Shown here: in pieces, positions 36,338 to 47,121 of the stretch
Layout of the letters: each line of letters opens with the position of its first letter
How positions within the stretch are numbered: position 1 is the stretch's first letter
Assembly (NCBI GenBank): GCA_023078685.1
Contig: JALGAS010000005.1
Location: 2,480,001-2,544,000, forward strand
From: Neopestalotiopsis rosae
Taxonomy: Eukaryota; Ascomycota; Sordariomycetes; Amphisphaeriales; Sporocadaceae
Length of the DNA stretch: 64,000 nt
Direction: 5' to 3'
Translations under genes and position numbers: made by a program
Notes under the pieces: model-generated
The model's database searches: none
Seen by the model: only the letters and a program-made list of their open reading frames with translations
What the model was told of the DNA's origin: nothing

Positions 36338-39300
36338 GATGACCGGATGCGCAGTAAACTAGGAAAATTGCGGCGCCTCAATATTATCGTTCGGTGATCA
36401 AATTGTTCTCGTGTGCGTCCTCTCGGTTGGTTTTTTTTTTTCTGCAATTTGGCAGGTAATAGCGGGGGATTGATGGGTTGCGTTGGATTTAGGGTGGTGG
36501 TATAAGTTAGTGGTGGTTGGAGGGGCAGATTACTCCGGAATTGGGCAAAATCAATCCAGCAGAATGATCGAGTCTGGAAAAGTTTAGAGACCAGGCAAAA
36601 TGGATCGTGAAGGGTCCGGCGACAGCGAATGAGGGTGCTTACAAATAAGGCAGATTGACTCCCAACGAGCGGAGATGCACGGATTAGTCAAAATGCTGGT
36701 CTCTGACTTGCGCCGCGCTGCATGTGTATGGAGAAGAAAAATTGAGAACTGGTCCCTTATCAGATCCGGCATCGGCGGTCCCTTTGCCTACGCCGCCCTC
36801 AGCTGCCTCTCACCTCCAGGGCTTCGTAGGCTATCTCCGCAGAGGGGCGGCAGTGACGTCGGTTTTGCTCAGTGGTTGACTAAAGATACAGGCCTGGGAC
36901 GGACGGGAATGTACAGATTATACCGTCTTCGCCGTCTGCCCTCTGCCATCCCTCGATACAGTGTCGGATCTGTTCATACACACCACAGTATGCACAGAAT
37001 CCGATGCTGCAAACACATACAGTGGGAGGGACAGTATCGGGATATGTACACGACAATTTGACCTACCCGCCATGTGCACCCTGTTTTCACGTTTTCTGCC
37101 GATGAGAGTGCTAACAAGAAAGAACTAAAACATTTCAGACCCTATCTGGGAAACTGCAACTGCAAACGACATCTGGACTTGCCGGCGGGAAACCTTTCTA
37201 CCCTTGGAGTTCTGGAGCTAGTAGACCCCTACTCGATTCTTTTTGGCACAAAGAGACGGGATGAGAACCCGACTCCAAGGCGACCCGGAAAGTAAATTTT
37301 GTTTAAAAAGCAAGATGGGGGAATCAAGATATCGTCTTTTGGGGTCCTGTCTTTCCACCACCAAGACCACCCGTCGTACGATCTACACCTGTATCGAATT
37401 AATTTTTGTAGCAGGACATGAGCAGACGGTCTGAAACAACCCAGGCCAATCAACCACACGATCGTAGATGCCGAGCCTGCGAGTCAGTAGCAACCTGCAT
37501 ACAGTCGGGTATAGCAGAATTTATATGAAGATATATGCTACCAGTCAAAGAAAACGGCCCTGATCTCAGATGGACTCAGATGGACTGCAATTGTCGCGAC
37601 TTCCCAGTGGTCAGCCAACAGTCTGCATACATAGCAAATAGCTGGCGGGCAGGTAGGCTGGTAGGCAGTAGGCAAGGTAGGATGCAGCGGAACATTGACG
37701 GTCAATGATGTGCAAGCCAGACCAGGTGTAGTGATCCACTTTCCCCGCATTCTTGGTTACCCGCTTCGGCCAAGTCCATTGAGCCCATTGAGCCCCCAAA
37801 CCAACCCTTAAACGGCACGGGTCAAAGTTCACTGGCGGTACCTGGAGATGGCCGGCGATGGGATCCACCAGTGACATAAACCTGCATTGCTTCTTGACCA
37901 CGAGGGGATTCAAGCTGGTACCGTCGGAAGCAGCAAAGATTTGGAAGCTGTGGATTTGGTTGAATGACGAGCTTCTGAAGATTGAAGGTGATATAAAAGC
38001 CTCAATTGCATTGTATTTGCATAGAAGTTGTACGAGAATTGACATGCTCATCTGACAATTGAGTGCTATGTATATCGTACTCGCAAGATTATGCTCAGCA
38101 TTTCCCCCATAAGCCGACATGAACTAATAGATGTCTCCGGCACCCCATTGGTGGCATGCCGACTAATGACTAGGTCACTACAGCCATCTATTGAATCGAC
38201 AATGATGCTTGGCCAGGACAGGGCAGGCAAGGAGAAGAAAGGTAGGTATGCAGGTCTGGTAGGGTGAGTGGGAGGCTAGGTAGTTGTTACATACAGGAAC
38301 CTACGATTACTGCAATATACGTAAGATCTCGCTCACTCACTCCCAGCGTGGGGAACTCCTGATGCTGGATACGTACAGATTACTTGCATACCTTACTTTG
38401 GGGGAGCAACGGAATACATGACGGTACATTCAATTTCCAACATCCATCAGGTGGGTCGGTGTTATGAGCCAGCATTGAATGCCATTGAACCAGATGCCAG
38501 ACACTTCCCATCTCAAGAGCTCAACCACCAACGAAGCATTTTACCAATTAACAGCTCAAGACGGGCTTGCCTAGGACGGGACCTTCTGAGCACTTGAAAG
38601 TCGTTGATTGTAGGTCCGGTCTAACCGTCGTAGCTCTCACGCGGTTTCGAGACGAGCTGGCCTGAGGTCACGCGACTGCCGGACCCCTCGTCTCCATCGC
38701 GAGCTACACCCCAGCACTAACAACTTACGATGGCGGCTCCATCCATTGGGGGAGGTCGGAAACCAACAGGATCGTTCAAGTTGCACGACAGCTGCTGCAT
38801 ATACGTATTGGCGGGCATAACAGGCAAGAAGGAGAAGTTGCGGCCAGCCGGTTTATTGATTGGCAGATGTATCCACGCTGTACCTGCCGTACTGTATCTG
38901 CCTGTATCTGCTCTCATGTTAATTATCAGGAACCAATTGATGAATGTAGCCAAGCCGTATTAGATGCCGTCTCCCTCTTGAACCTCCTTTTCCCCGTATG
39001 TTCCACGCTCGTTCCATTGAAGGAAGCTTTTATAAAGGGGCCCGTGATAGCGAAGATCCGTGGTACCAGGAAGAGAGTGTCATCCATTATTCCTCCTACG
39101 CCGACATTGTACTGATGCAACCCCCCAAACACCCGAACCAACTAGCTACTGTAGTCGATACTTTAAGTAACTTCACAATCCAAGACCTTTTCAGCTCCTC
39201 GCTCCTCTCCTCCCCTCTTCTGTCACGTATCTAGCTATTTCTCGAGGCGTAGCACTTGTCGATCTAGTTGATAGACTCTGCTACTTGTTACTGCCACTGC

Positions 39301-39559
39301 CCACTGCCCCCCCCCCCCCCCCCCCCTCCCCCACTTCGCCCTTTCGTCCATTGGGGAGCTTCCACTGATTCCCATATCAACCACCTTGGTCAAACGGCTC
39401 TCGTCCCGGATCTCCTTCCCATCTACAACTACATAATCCTTTTCCATTCACTTTTTGATCTTCAACCCATCAAAGATCATCATCCAAAGCAAGAACAAAG
39501 ATTAAGAGACATCACAAGGCCTATCCTTGTGTCACATTCCACCAAATACTCTTTTCAAA
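36338..39559. other. Divergent intergenic region between Dre2 and Stf2-like gene
   Basis: 3.2 kb with no recognised gene. It contains a T run near 36430-36442, TAGGTA-like motifs (37650-37690, 38240-38285), a CT-rich leader (39180-39235) and a 20-C tract near the right end. The noncoding first exon of the Stf2-like gene starts somewhere before 39560. Confidence 0.5.
39307..39326. repeat. Homopolymer of 20 cytosines
   Basis: Uninterrupted C run, about 235 bp before the splice donor of the Stf2-like leader exon, in a pyrimidine-rich stretch that may be promoter or 5' leader. Confidence 0.85.
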
Positions 39560-40433
39560 AGTAAGTTGTGAGCACGTTTTGGTAACCATTTCACCGTCAT
39601 CAACAGCTAGCTGCCCCGCAATACGCAATACTCCTCCCCTGATTACTACATTCCCTACCTGGGTGATATTGTCCTGGCAGAAACAGTTCCTGTCGACATT
39701 CGTTCTTCATTTACTATGAATTTGATCCCCTATCTGTTACATGGATCATAACCTCTAGTAATATCCAAATCATGTTGCGGTGGTCGTTGTCATGTCGTCG
39801 TGAGGTTGGATCATATAGACCATGACTAACACGCTAGTTTATAGTGACTCGCTCCCACAAGTACAACGAGAAGGACCACGCCGGCATTGCCGAAGGCACC
39901 GTTCTCCCCCAGGAGAATGTTCCCAAATTTTTTGCCCAGAATGGCTTCGCTGGAGTTGACCCCAAGAAGACCAAGAAGAATGGCGGTGGCCGAGGCAATT
40001 GGTAAGCTTACGAAGTGCACTTACACGAAATTACATTCCTACCTTGTTTGGCATGACTTTTGTTTTTCGTGCTTGACTACAACACTCCAGTTTAGCAAAA
40101 CACGAAGGCTTTCCCAATCTGGTTTTCATCGAACCCGAAGAAAAAAACCACAAAAACTAACCACTCCTTTGACCAAACAGGGGCAACCTAGGTGAGGAAG
40201 TTGTTGATGAGCAGTTCAAGTGGGCCAACGAGCGTCGCCGATCCAACAGCAGCGGCTACTCTAACCACCTGAGCGACTTCAAGACCAAGTTTGAGGTCAA
40301 CGAGCCCGAGCCCGTCTTTGAGGAGAGCATCCACGGCCCAGCCGAGCACGAGGAAGATGACACGCTCCTCACCAAGACGGAGACGTCCTCCAGCGCTGGC
40401 AGCTCCATGGACGAGAAGCACAAGCACATGTAA
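39560..40433 (+). CDS. Stf2-like protein (ATPase-stabilising factor family); start codon formed by splicing
   Basis: The frame opens MTRSHKYNEKDHAG and contains PKFFAQNGFAG and the GGGRGNWGNLGEE block that marks the yeast Stf1/Stf2 family; yeast Stf2 likewise starts Met-Thr-Arg. No ATG stands before the Thr codon in genomic DNA: exon 2 starts TG-ACT-CGC at 39845, after CTAAC...TATAG. A good donor at 39561 (CAAAA/GTAAGT) supplies the missing A at 39560, so the start codon appears only after removal of a 284-nt intron. A second intron (40002-40180, 179 nt) splits the GNW tryptophan codon. The joined protein is 136 residues. The C-terminal half is acidic and Ser-rich. Yeast Stf2 is linked to stabilising the inhibited F1Fo-ATPase and to desiccation tolerance; the role here is inferred. 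Confidence 0.82.
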
Positions 40434-40835
40434 AAGGGAGAATAATCATATGACGACCCCCTCTCCTGACGTGCAATAACATACTGAAATCGTAAAACAA
40501 GAAAAAGAACAAAAAAAAAACTAATAAGGGATCACCGCGCCTGCGGGAGGGATCGCATGTCAACTCCGGCATGATGACATTGTTACGAGGAATGACGGAC
40601 CAAGGTCTTTTCCTATTTTGCTTTTCTGCCGAGCACTGTATCTGCACGCCTGCCTGGGTATGGAGGCTTGACTACTTGTAACATCATGACAGGCATTGAC
40701 TCCGAGATGAAGTAGAGACAATTGACCTTGTATTACCAAGCTATTTTACAATGACTATTGCAGTGAAGCTCCCTTTGCCATTGACTGCATATCTTGATCG
40801 TAGTGATTTGAGATGGGGATAAAATCTGTGGTATA
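40434..40835. other. Convergent 3' spacer
   Basis: 400 bp between the ends of the Stf2-like and formyltransferase genes; A-rich just after the Stf2-like stop, nothing else seen. Confidence 0.6.
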
Positions 40836-42356
40836 TCACCTTAATGCGTACTCGGCGTCTATTACACTACGTTCAACCACTTCGCTTTCGAAATGTGCCA
40901 ATGCCACAGTTGCCGGTTTCGTCTTATCTCCCTCGACTTTCAGTCGACTTATCTTCAAAGCGGTTGTTTGAGATTCGACGAGATATATGCTCTCGTCAAC
41001 ATGCGGGACCCAGAAGATGACGGGTACGGTTGAATCGCTGTCGTCCTTTTCCGAGCGGTGGATTAACAGCTTCTTGTAAAAGCCCTTTTCAGGATTAAAA
41101 ATGTCACTTCCTGGCGTCGCAACCACGTCTTCCATTGCATCGTCGACAATCACTCGCTTCACCTTGCCCTGCCTCTCTTGGGCCCTGAACCACAGCGGCC
41201 CAATGATACGCTGCCGGAGCACCGTCTGACGGGCTGTCCAGACCGTTGGCGTGGATGATGCTTCTCCCTTGGCTGGAGGAGGAGGAGGAGGAGGAGGAGG
41301 CACGAGCTGCCGCATCTGCGACGTGATCTTGGGCGCCATGGCGGTGGCGTCTGGCAACGGCAGTCTTTGGGGTGGTGCGCCAGAATTCGAATCAGCAGAA
41401 GAACCGACCCGCTGCTGCTGCCGCTGCTGCGTCTGCCAGTCCACAGCACGATGCGGCGGCACATGACGACCCTCGCGCAGGCTGCGGACCAGCATCTCCG
41501 TGGCCAGGGGCGTGAGCCCAGCCTGCAGCTCGGCAACGGTGGTGCAGCTCTCGCCGATGGCGTACGCGTCCTCGAGCGGGGTCTGGGCGAGGACGACGCC
41601 CGCGTCAAAGGCCCGGTCGTCGAGCGTCTGCAGCGTCACGCCCGTGGCCGCGCGGCCGGCGAGCAGGGCGTGGTGCAGCGGCGCGGCGCCCCGGAACTCG
41701 GGCAGCAGCGACGGGTGCACGTTGAGCCCGCCGTACCGCGCCGCGCGCAGCAGCCTCGCGGGCACAAAGAGGCCAAATGATACGGCGATGATGAGGTTTA
41801 TACTTGTGGGCATCTGTTATATTTTCCCCGGCCATGGTCAGAGAACTAGGCGATGGTATTTGCTTTCTCCCGACTGGACGGCGTCGCCGGATTGGGGAAG
41901 GAAATACTTACGGACCAGCCAGTAAATGTGTCCCGCTCATGGATCGTGAGGCCAAGCTCTGTGGCTATATCTCTGATAGGTGCTATACAAGCATTGTCAG
42001 AGTTATACACATGTATATGAGAGTCATGATGGAGGCTCACGGTGCTGTATCTTCTTGTTGCCCCGTCCGACTCGCTTTCCCGGACGTATCACTACATCAA
42101 TGGACTCAATCAGGCCCGGATTCCTTAGCTGCTCTTCGTGTAGGGCCCTGAGATTGGCGCTACTGAACTCATCTGAGCCGCAAAACAGAATGCGCAGCGG
42201 CTCTGAGCGTTTTTGTGAGCTTTGTTGTGATGACTGAAACCTCCGGCATGTGGCTCCATCTCGACATAGTGGTGCCAGCCAAGGCTCAATAGAAGAGGGT
42301 CTCCCAGATCTGGAGCATCCTGCCACCAGGAATGATTTGACGAGCTTGAACTTCAT
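40836..42356 (-). CDS. FMT1: Methionyl-tRNA formyltransferase, mitochondrial
   Basis: Three exons (42356-42041, 41982-41912, 41813-40836) with introns of 58 and 98 nt give 454 residues. The N-terminus (MKFKLVKSFLVAGCSRSGRPSS) suits mitochondrial import. The formyltransferase fold starts at RILFCGSDEFSSANLRALH and carries the folate-site signature GLNVHPSLLPEFRGAAP (the Asn-x-His pair) and TLDDRAFDAGVVLAQ (the conserved Asp). A C-terminal tRNA-binding-like domain follows an APKI segment. The enzyme formylates Met-tRNA for mitochondrial initiation. Compared with bacterial enzymes, the linker is expanded: Gln/Arg-rich and Ser-rich runs, then a nine-proline run from a GGA trinucleotide repeat near 41277-41301. 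The splice joins keep the fold continuous. Confidence 0.93.
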
Positions 42357-42896
42357 TTGGAGACAAGTAGATGATTGATTATCATGACCGAGAGCTGAGT
42401 TTCTCTGCCTGTTTTGATCTTGACCACTGTTTCCCGATACTGAGGTTCCGCGTTCCCTCTCCACAGAGACGCGGTATGGGCAGGATTTGCTTGCACGCGT
42501 TTGGCCAGATAGACACGACACCCGAAGCCAATGGCAAATGATCTGCAAGTCAAGAAACACTTGAGAATCTCATTAGTTGGGACTCCCACTAAGATTTCCG
42601 AGTTAGATATTCAGAGTAATAATATAAAGCGTATTTATCGAAACATTCAAGTTGACCACCGTAGTTGGATTGCGATGCATCAAAGCACAATATGTATGCA
42701 TAAGCATATGTCATACTGTTTATAGAAATACAAGTTATACTTCGTACATCCCTCCAAACATCGTGACTCATTTTCGAGAAGTGCTAGTACTTTAACTTTG
42801 ATTCTTCAAAACGGGTATAATCGAGGCTTCACGTTCTATCTCGGATGATAATTTGAAAATTTGCGTTGTATTTGATCGCCAGCCAGCTCGACTTGT
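42357..42896. other. Intergenic between formyltransferase and WSC gene
   Basis: 540 AT-rich bases carrying the formyltransferase promoter side; no gene recognised. Confidence 0.55.
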
Positions 42897-43378
42897 TTAG
42901 CTTATTACGTGCTGTGCCTGTGCCTGTGCCTCTGCCAGATTAGATTTTGACGTCGATACGGACGAGTCTTGTTGAACTTGTTCCATTTCTGGCTCCTTTG
43001 CCCATACAGAAATGGGGCCAAAACCTCCACCTATGAAAGTAATGTCAACCGATCGGGCATAATCTCGTACTCATTGTATTGTTACTCACATGTGTCTCGA
43101 GGATAACCAGGACAAGGTCTATTGCAATGTGTATCGTCGACCCTGCTCTCCATTGGCGGAATACTGTTCCCACATAGACACCGCGTTCCATTTGTGAGTC
43201 CAATGACCCAATTACGATATCCGTTGCACCTGGAGATGCATAGCCCACGGGACAAGAAGGTATGTGGACCGATATCTGTAAGACCCATTGAATCAACAAA
43301 ACATCCAATATAGGTGTGCGCTTGCCATGATGGGCCGAGAAGACAAGAGAAGGCAATTAGCAGCTTGGTGGTGCGCAT
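42897..43378 (-). CDS. Small secreted WSC-domain protein
   Basis: Two exons (43378-43090, 43030-42897) with a 59-nt intron (GTGAGT...TTTCATAG) give 140 residues. A signal peptide (MRTTKLLIAFSCLLGPSWQA) is followed by one complete WSC domain: YIGCFVDS, GLCISRCNGY, GTRCLCGNSIPP, DDTHCNRPCPGYPRDTCGG and FGPISVWAKE. The last cysteine and the CGG motif are completed by splicing, which confirms the join. WSC domains bind carbohydrate and occur in cell-wall stress sensors and secreted wall proteins. Here there is no Ser/Thr-rich stalk or membrane helix, so the product is probably secreted or wall-bound rather than a sensor. The short tail ends with an Ala-Gln repeat encoded by repeated CTGTGC on the plus strand. 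Confidence 0.88.
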
Positions 43379-44202
43379 AATAAATTGGCAGTAGTTTATT
43401 TAGATGCACCAGAATACAAGTTGTATGATAAGTATAGAAGTGGCAGAACTAGAATTGATGAAACAATTAACAGAATAACAGACTAGGTGTGTGTATACAT
43501 GAAAAGGAAGCAAAGGAAGCACATTGAGTGTTGCCTAATCCGTGTAAATCAACCACTGTATTGGATTTCTCCAAGCCAGCAATTGAAGCATTTAAGAGAA
43601 TTGATGCAACTAATAGAGTGACTTATGCCTCTTTTGGACTAACGCCTCTCGATAGCCGATAAGCCGATGGCGTCCCTCCCTGCCTTCTCCCTACGTCACA
43701 AGGGAACCAGCTTCTAGAGGTCCCTCTTGGTCCCTCTTGGTCCCTCCCACAGCAGGCCGAGACCCGACCAAGCAGCAACCAAGATGCTGAATGAGACCCA
43801 AGACGCGTCGGATTTTGAGGCTTAGCAAGAATATTTGGCCACTGTAGAGTCTCACCCTTTTCCGAGCTTTCCAGAAGCCACGGACCAAATCATGTGTGTC
43901 TTGGTCATTTCTCGAGGCCAACCATTTTGCGCATAAATCAACATGCAATCTGAAAGCGCGATTACTGTGAAGTTCTAAATCCGTTGAGCCCGCAGTTGGA
44001 ACGAACCACCGGACTGCATGGTGGTCCTCTAGGAAATCTAGCTAGCTCAATACTTCAGCCCTCTAGTTTCCTTTATACCCAATTCGTTTGTGTCGTTGCT
44101 GCCCGGGTCAGAATACCTGTCGGCCCAGCAATATTCAAGACTCACGTCAAACCTTGAAGCGAGTAAAGAAGTCGTCGTCATTAATCCCAGGGCATCAACA
44201 AC
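43379..44202. other. Divergent intergenic region between WSC and arrestin genes
   Basis: 820 bp holding both promoters. A 10-bp unit TCCCTCTTGG is repeated in tandem at about 43720-43748. No gene recognised. Confidence 0.55.
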
Positions 44203-45756
44203 ATGTCGATACGAATAGCCCTCGACAATGCTCCAGAGTTCTATACGAACCTGGACTTTATTCAAGGCCGCATAATTCTAGGCCTCAACCGACCAGAGTC
44301 TATTGGCAACATTGTTGTTAAATTAGAGGGCGATGCAAGAACAGCGCTGGACCTTGACGATCGCGGCAATGCAGTCAACAATTACAGCAACTCTCACTTC
44401 CCCTCAGATTACAGATCTGAAACCCACAAGCTGCTCTATCTGCTCAAACAAGTCTATCCAGATGCAGCAGCTACGTCCACGCCATCCACGCCTGTCGGGG
44501 GCATGCCAGGCGTCCTGTACCCCGGGCAACATGAATTTCCTTTCAAGTTCAAGATGCCCTTGAACAACATATGCGGCAACCCAAGTGCCATGGCGGCACT
44601 GAGTGGCATCGGCGGAATCGGGGGACCAAGCGGCAGCGCCAACTTGCTGGGATTTGCAGGCTTTCGGACCATGGACGGCAGCAAGCAGCTCATGCTCAGC
44701 CACGTGAAGGCAACTCTGCCCCCGTCGCTCACTGGATTTCCGCGCAAAGCCGAGATTCGATACTACATCAAAGTCACCATTCAGAGACCTGGCTTCTTCA
44801 AGGAAAACTGGCGCTATCAGATCGGTTTCAAGTTTCTGCCCATAGAGTCTCCACGTCCGCCCATCACAAAGCAGGAGGCCTTTGCGCGGCGGCCTTTTAC
44901 CTTTGAGCCTCGCACGCCGGAAGCTGTCAAGAAGAGGACATCAATCTTTAATTTCCAAAACAACAACAAAGCGCAAGAGGAGCCGTCTATTCCGCCGTCC
45001 CTGGAGATGTCGGCTCGTCTGCCTTATCCGAGTATCTTGACATGTAATCAACCGATCCCATTACGATTAGTCGCCAAGAAGCTTTCTCCTTCGAGGGAGC
45101 AGGTCTACCTGACATCGCTCGAGATTGCGCTCCTTGGTTTCACTGACATTCGTGTCTTTGACGCTCGAAATACCGAGGCTACCAGATGGGTTGTGGCGTC
45201 TGGAAACAACCTTGCCATTCCAATAGGAGATCCCGAAGATGCAGTCGACACAGAAACGGTCCTGCCAGATCGATTTTGGGCGGAGCGCCCGTTACCCAAC
45301 ACCGTGGCGCCGTCGTTCACCACCTGCAACCTCTCTCGCCGCTACGAGATTGAGCTCCGCATCACACTCACCTGGGGCAAGCCGACCAAGGGCGGCAAAG
45401 CCACGTCGCCGTATCCCCGACAGCTCACCCTGCCCCTGAAGCTGTCCAAGGTCGAGATCTTCTCGGGCATTACGCCGCCCAAGGAGCTCGTGCAGGCCGC
45501 CGCGTCGTCATCGGGCAGACCACAACCGCCGCCGCTTCCGCCAAGAGCGTCAACAGCGCCGGGCCCGCCCCACGACCCTCTCTACCCGCCCCAGCTGGCC
45601 CCCGGCGAGGTACCCAGATATGACGACGCGCCGCCTAGCTATGATGAAGCCATGGCCCAGCAGCTCACGGGACCTGAAGAGAGGCCAGCTTATAGTGGAG
45701 TGACGGCGGAGAATGACCCAAGTACCATGCCGCCCGAAAAGTCTGGCTTACATTAA
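44203..45756 (+). CDS. Arrestin-like adaptor protein with PY motif
   Basis: Single exon, 517 residues. The N-terminus (IRIALDNAPEFYTNLDFIQGRIIL...NIVVKLEGDARTAL) and the PGQHEFPFKFKMP, KAEIRYYIKVTIQRPGFFKENWRYQ blocks are typical of the arrestin N-domain of fungal alpha-arrestins. A C-domain follows with SARLPYPSILTCNQPIPLRL and EIALLGFTDIRV. The proline-rich tail contains DAPPSYDEAM, a PPxY motif near residue 476 that would recruit a Rsp5/Nedd4-type ubiquitin ligase. Such proteins direct ubiquitination and endocytosis of plasma-membrane transporters or act in pH and nutrient signalling. The particular cargo cannot be read from sequence. Gly/Ser-rich insertion between 130 and 160 is probably a disordered loop. 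Confidence 0.92.
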   Translation: MSIRIALDNAPEFYTNLDFIQGRIILGLNRPESIGNIVVKLEGDARTALDLDDRGNAVNNYSNSHFPSDYRSETHKLLYLLKQVYPDAAATSTPSTPVGGMPGVLYPGQHEFPFKFKMPLNNICGNPSAMAALSGIGGIGGPSGSANLLGFAGFRTMDGSKQLMLSHVKATLPPSLTGFPRKAEIRYYIKVTIQRPGFFKENWRYQIGFKFLPIESPRPPITKQEAFARRPFTFEPRTPEAVKKRTSIFNFQNNNKAQEEPSIPPSLEMSARLPYPSILTCNQPIPLRLVAKKLSPSREQVYLTSLEIALLGFTDIRVFDARNTEATRWVVASGNNLAIPIGDPEDAVDTETVLPDRFWAERPLPNTVAPSFTTCNLSRRYEIELRITLTWGKPTKGGKATSPYPRQLTLPLKLSKVEIFSGITPPKELVQAAASSSGRPQPPPLPPRASTAPGPPHDPLYPPQLAPGEVPRYDDAPPSYDEAMAQQLTGPEERPAYSGVTAENDPSTMPPEKSGLH

Positions 45757-46238
45757 GTTCGTTTGCACGGGCAGTCTGCATGACTTTTGACTCAACAGAC
45801 TGCATTCTGAAAATAGCACACGGTGTGACAGGCTGTGTGAGGATGGTGCGAGGTGGTCTTAGAGGAGCTCGTATTAATGGACTAGACATATACCCTTTTC
45901 ACGAATGGAATGAGAAAGATGATAATGCGGTTGTTTATTACTACCCTAGCACTAATAAGAAAATGTATATTGATCGTCTCATTACAATGATACTTCCGTA
46001 AGAGGGTGAAGCTCACAAGTGTGGGATTTCCGATTCTTCGGGAGTCGTTCCTGGACCATCAAACCTGACTGACATGCTCAGCTCTTAGTATGCCTACGAT
46101 GTGAATAGAGATAGAGTATTCGACAAGGTCCATACACAAGCCAAATTCTCGGGCCATGCTGGAAGAAGTTGAAAAGAGGTACCAACACATGGACATGCTT
46201 CTTGCCTTCATCGACCAACAACTGATCCGTTGCGTGCC
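45757..46238. other. Spacer before the tandem repeat
   Basis: About 480 bp between the arrestin stop and the first recognisable repeat block; no gene seen. Confidence 0.5.
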
Positions 46239-46418
46239 GGGTAAACCTAGGGGGAGGGGAAAGCTCGCACGTAACAAAGAAAAAGTCCTATACGGCGAGT
46301 TGGTTGCCTGGAGGGGAGGGCTGCCCGTTTGCAAAGACCCTATGAGTGCTAATAATGCAAAGAAATTTCAACAAATGAAACACAAAACCAGCTTCCTCCA
46401 CCTTGCTTTCTGGCAAGA

Positions 46419-46595
46419 TGGCGTAGTGGTTAGGTGTCCGGCTTGGTCTGCCTTCCTGCCTTTAATGTGCAATAGTCTACCAGTGGCTTCTCGCCCCTGC
46501 TGGTACGTTGGGTTGGTTATTCCTCAAGGCTGTTGATCCTAGGTTACTATGTATACAAGATGGGTTCGAATCCCAAAGTTAGCTCCCCCTTTTTT
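46419..46595 (+). ncRNA. Putative pol III unit, copy 1 (A box, B box, T run)
   Basis: TGGCGTAGTGG at 46419-46429 matches the A-box consensus TRGYNNARNNG exactly, GGTTCGAATCC at 46563-46573 matches the B box exactly, and a T6 run at 46590-46595 could end transcription. The 144-bp spacing is far longer than in a normal tRNA, and I cannot pair a 7-bp acceptor stem. It is therefore a tRNA-derived or tRNA-like element, not a confirmed tRNA gene. Confidence 0.45.
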
Positions 46596-46965
46596 ATTTT
46601 TTTTTTCTTATTTCAATTCATATTATTCCCGATCCTCAATCCTGTTGCAAGATCTCCCAGGAATAAGCTGATATGGATAGTTGAACAGCCTTTTATTGAC
46701 GGTAGCCACTTGATGTTGAACGAACGTTTTACTATTTGGCTTGCTCTATTGCTGCAAGCCCTCAGGTCGGGAAACAAGAGACTCGACGACTTGTCAACCT
46801 CGCCCGTTTGCTGGGTAAACCTTGGAAAAAGCTCGCATGTACATGATAGCCAAAACATTGGCGAGTTGCCTTGGGCGTGCCCGTTTGTAGGCCCTATCAG
46901 TGCCAATAATGCAAAGAATTTTCAACAAAGAACACAGAAACCGACTTCCCCGTCTTCTGGCAAGA

Positions 46966-47121
46966 TGGCATAGTGGTAAGGTGTCCGGCCGCGACGGCAT
47001 CCGGCCTTTATGGCGAACAGCCTACCAGTTCCAGCTGGTAACTGGGGTGCTTCTTTCAAAGTTGTTGATCCTTGCCTCTAGACAGGATGGGTTCAAATCC
47101 CAAAGTCGGCTCCCTTTTTTT
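46966..47121 (+). ncRNA. Putative pol III unit, copy 2
   Basis: TGGCATAGTGG (46966-46976) and GGTTCAAATCC (47090-47100; one mismatch to the B box) lie 124 bp apart, with a T7 run at 47115-47121. Homologous to the copy at 46419 but diverged in the middle. Confidence 0.4.

Noticed and set aside
46419..46595. Ordinary tRNA gene with long intron
   Set aside because: A and B boxes are good, but no 7-bp acceptor stem or anticodon arm could be paired.
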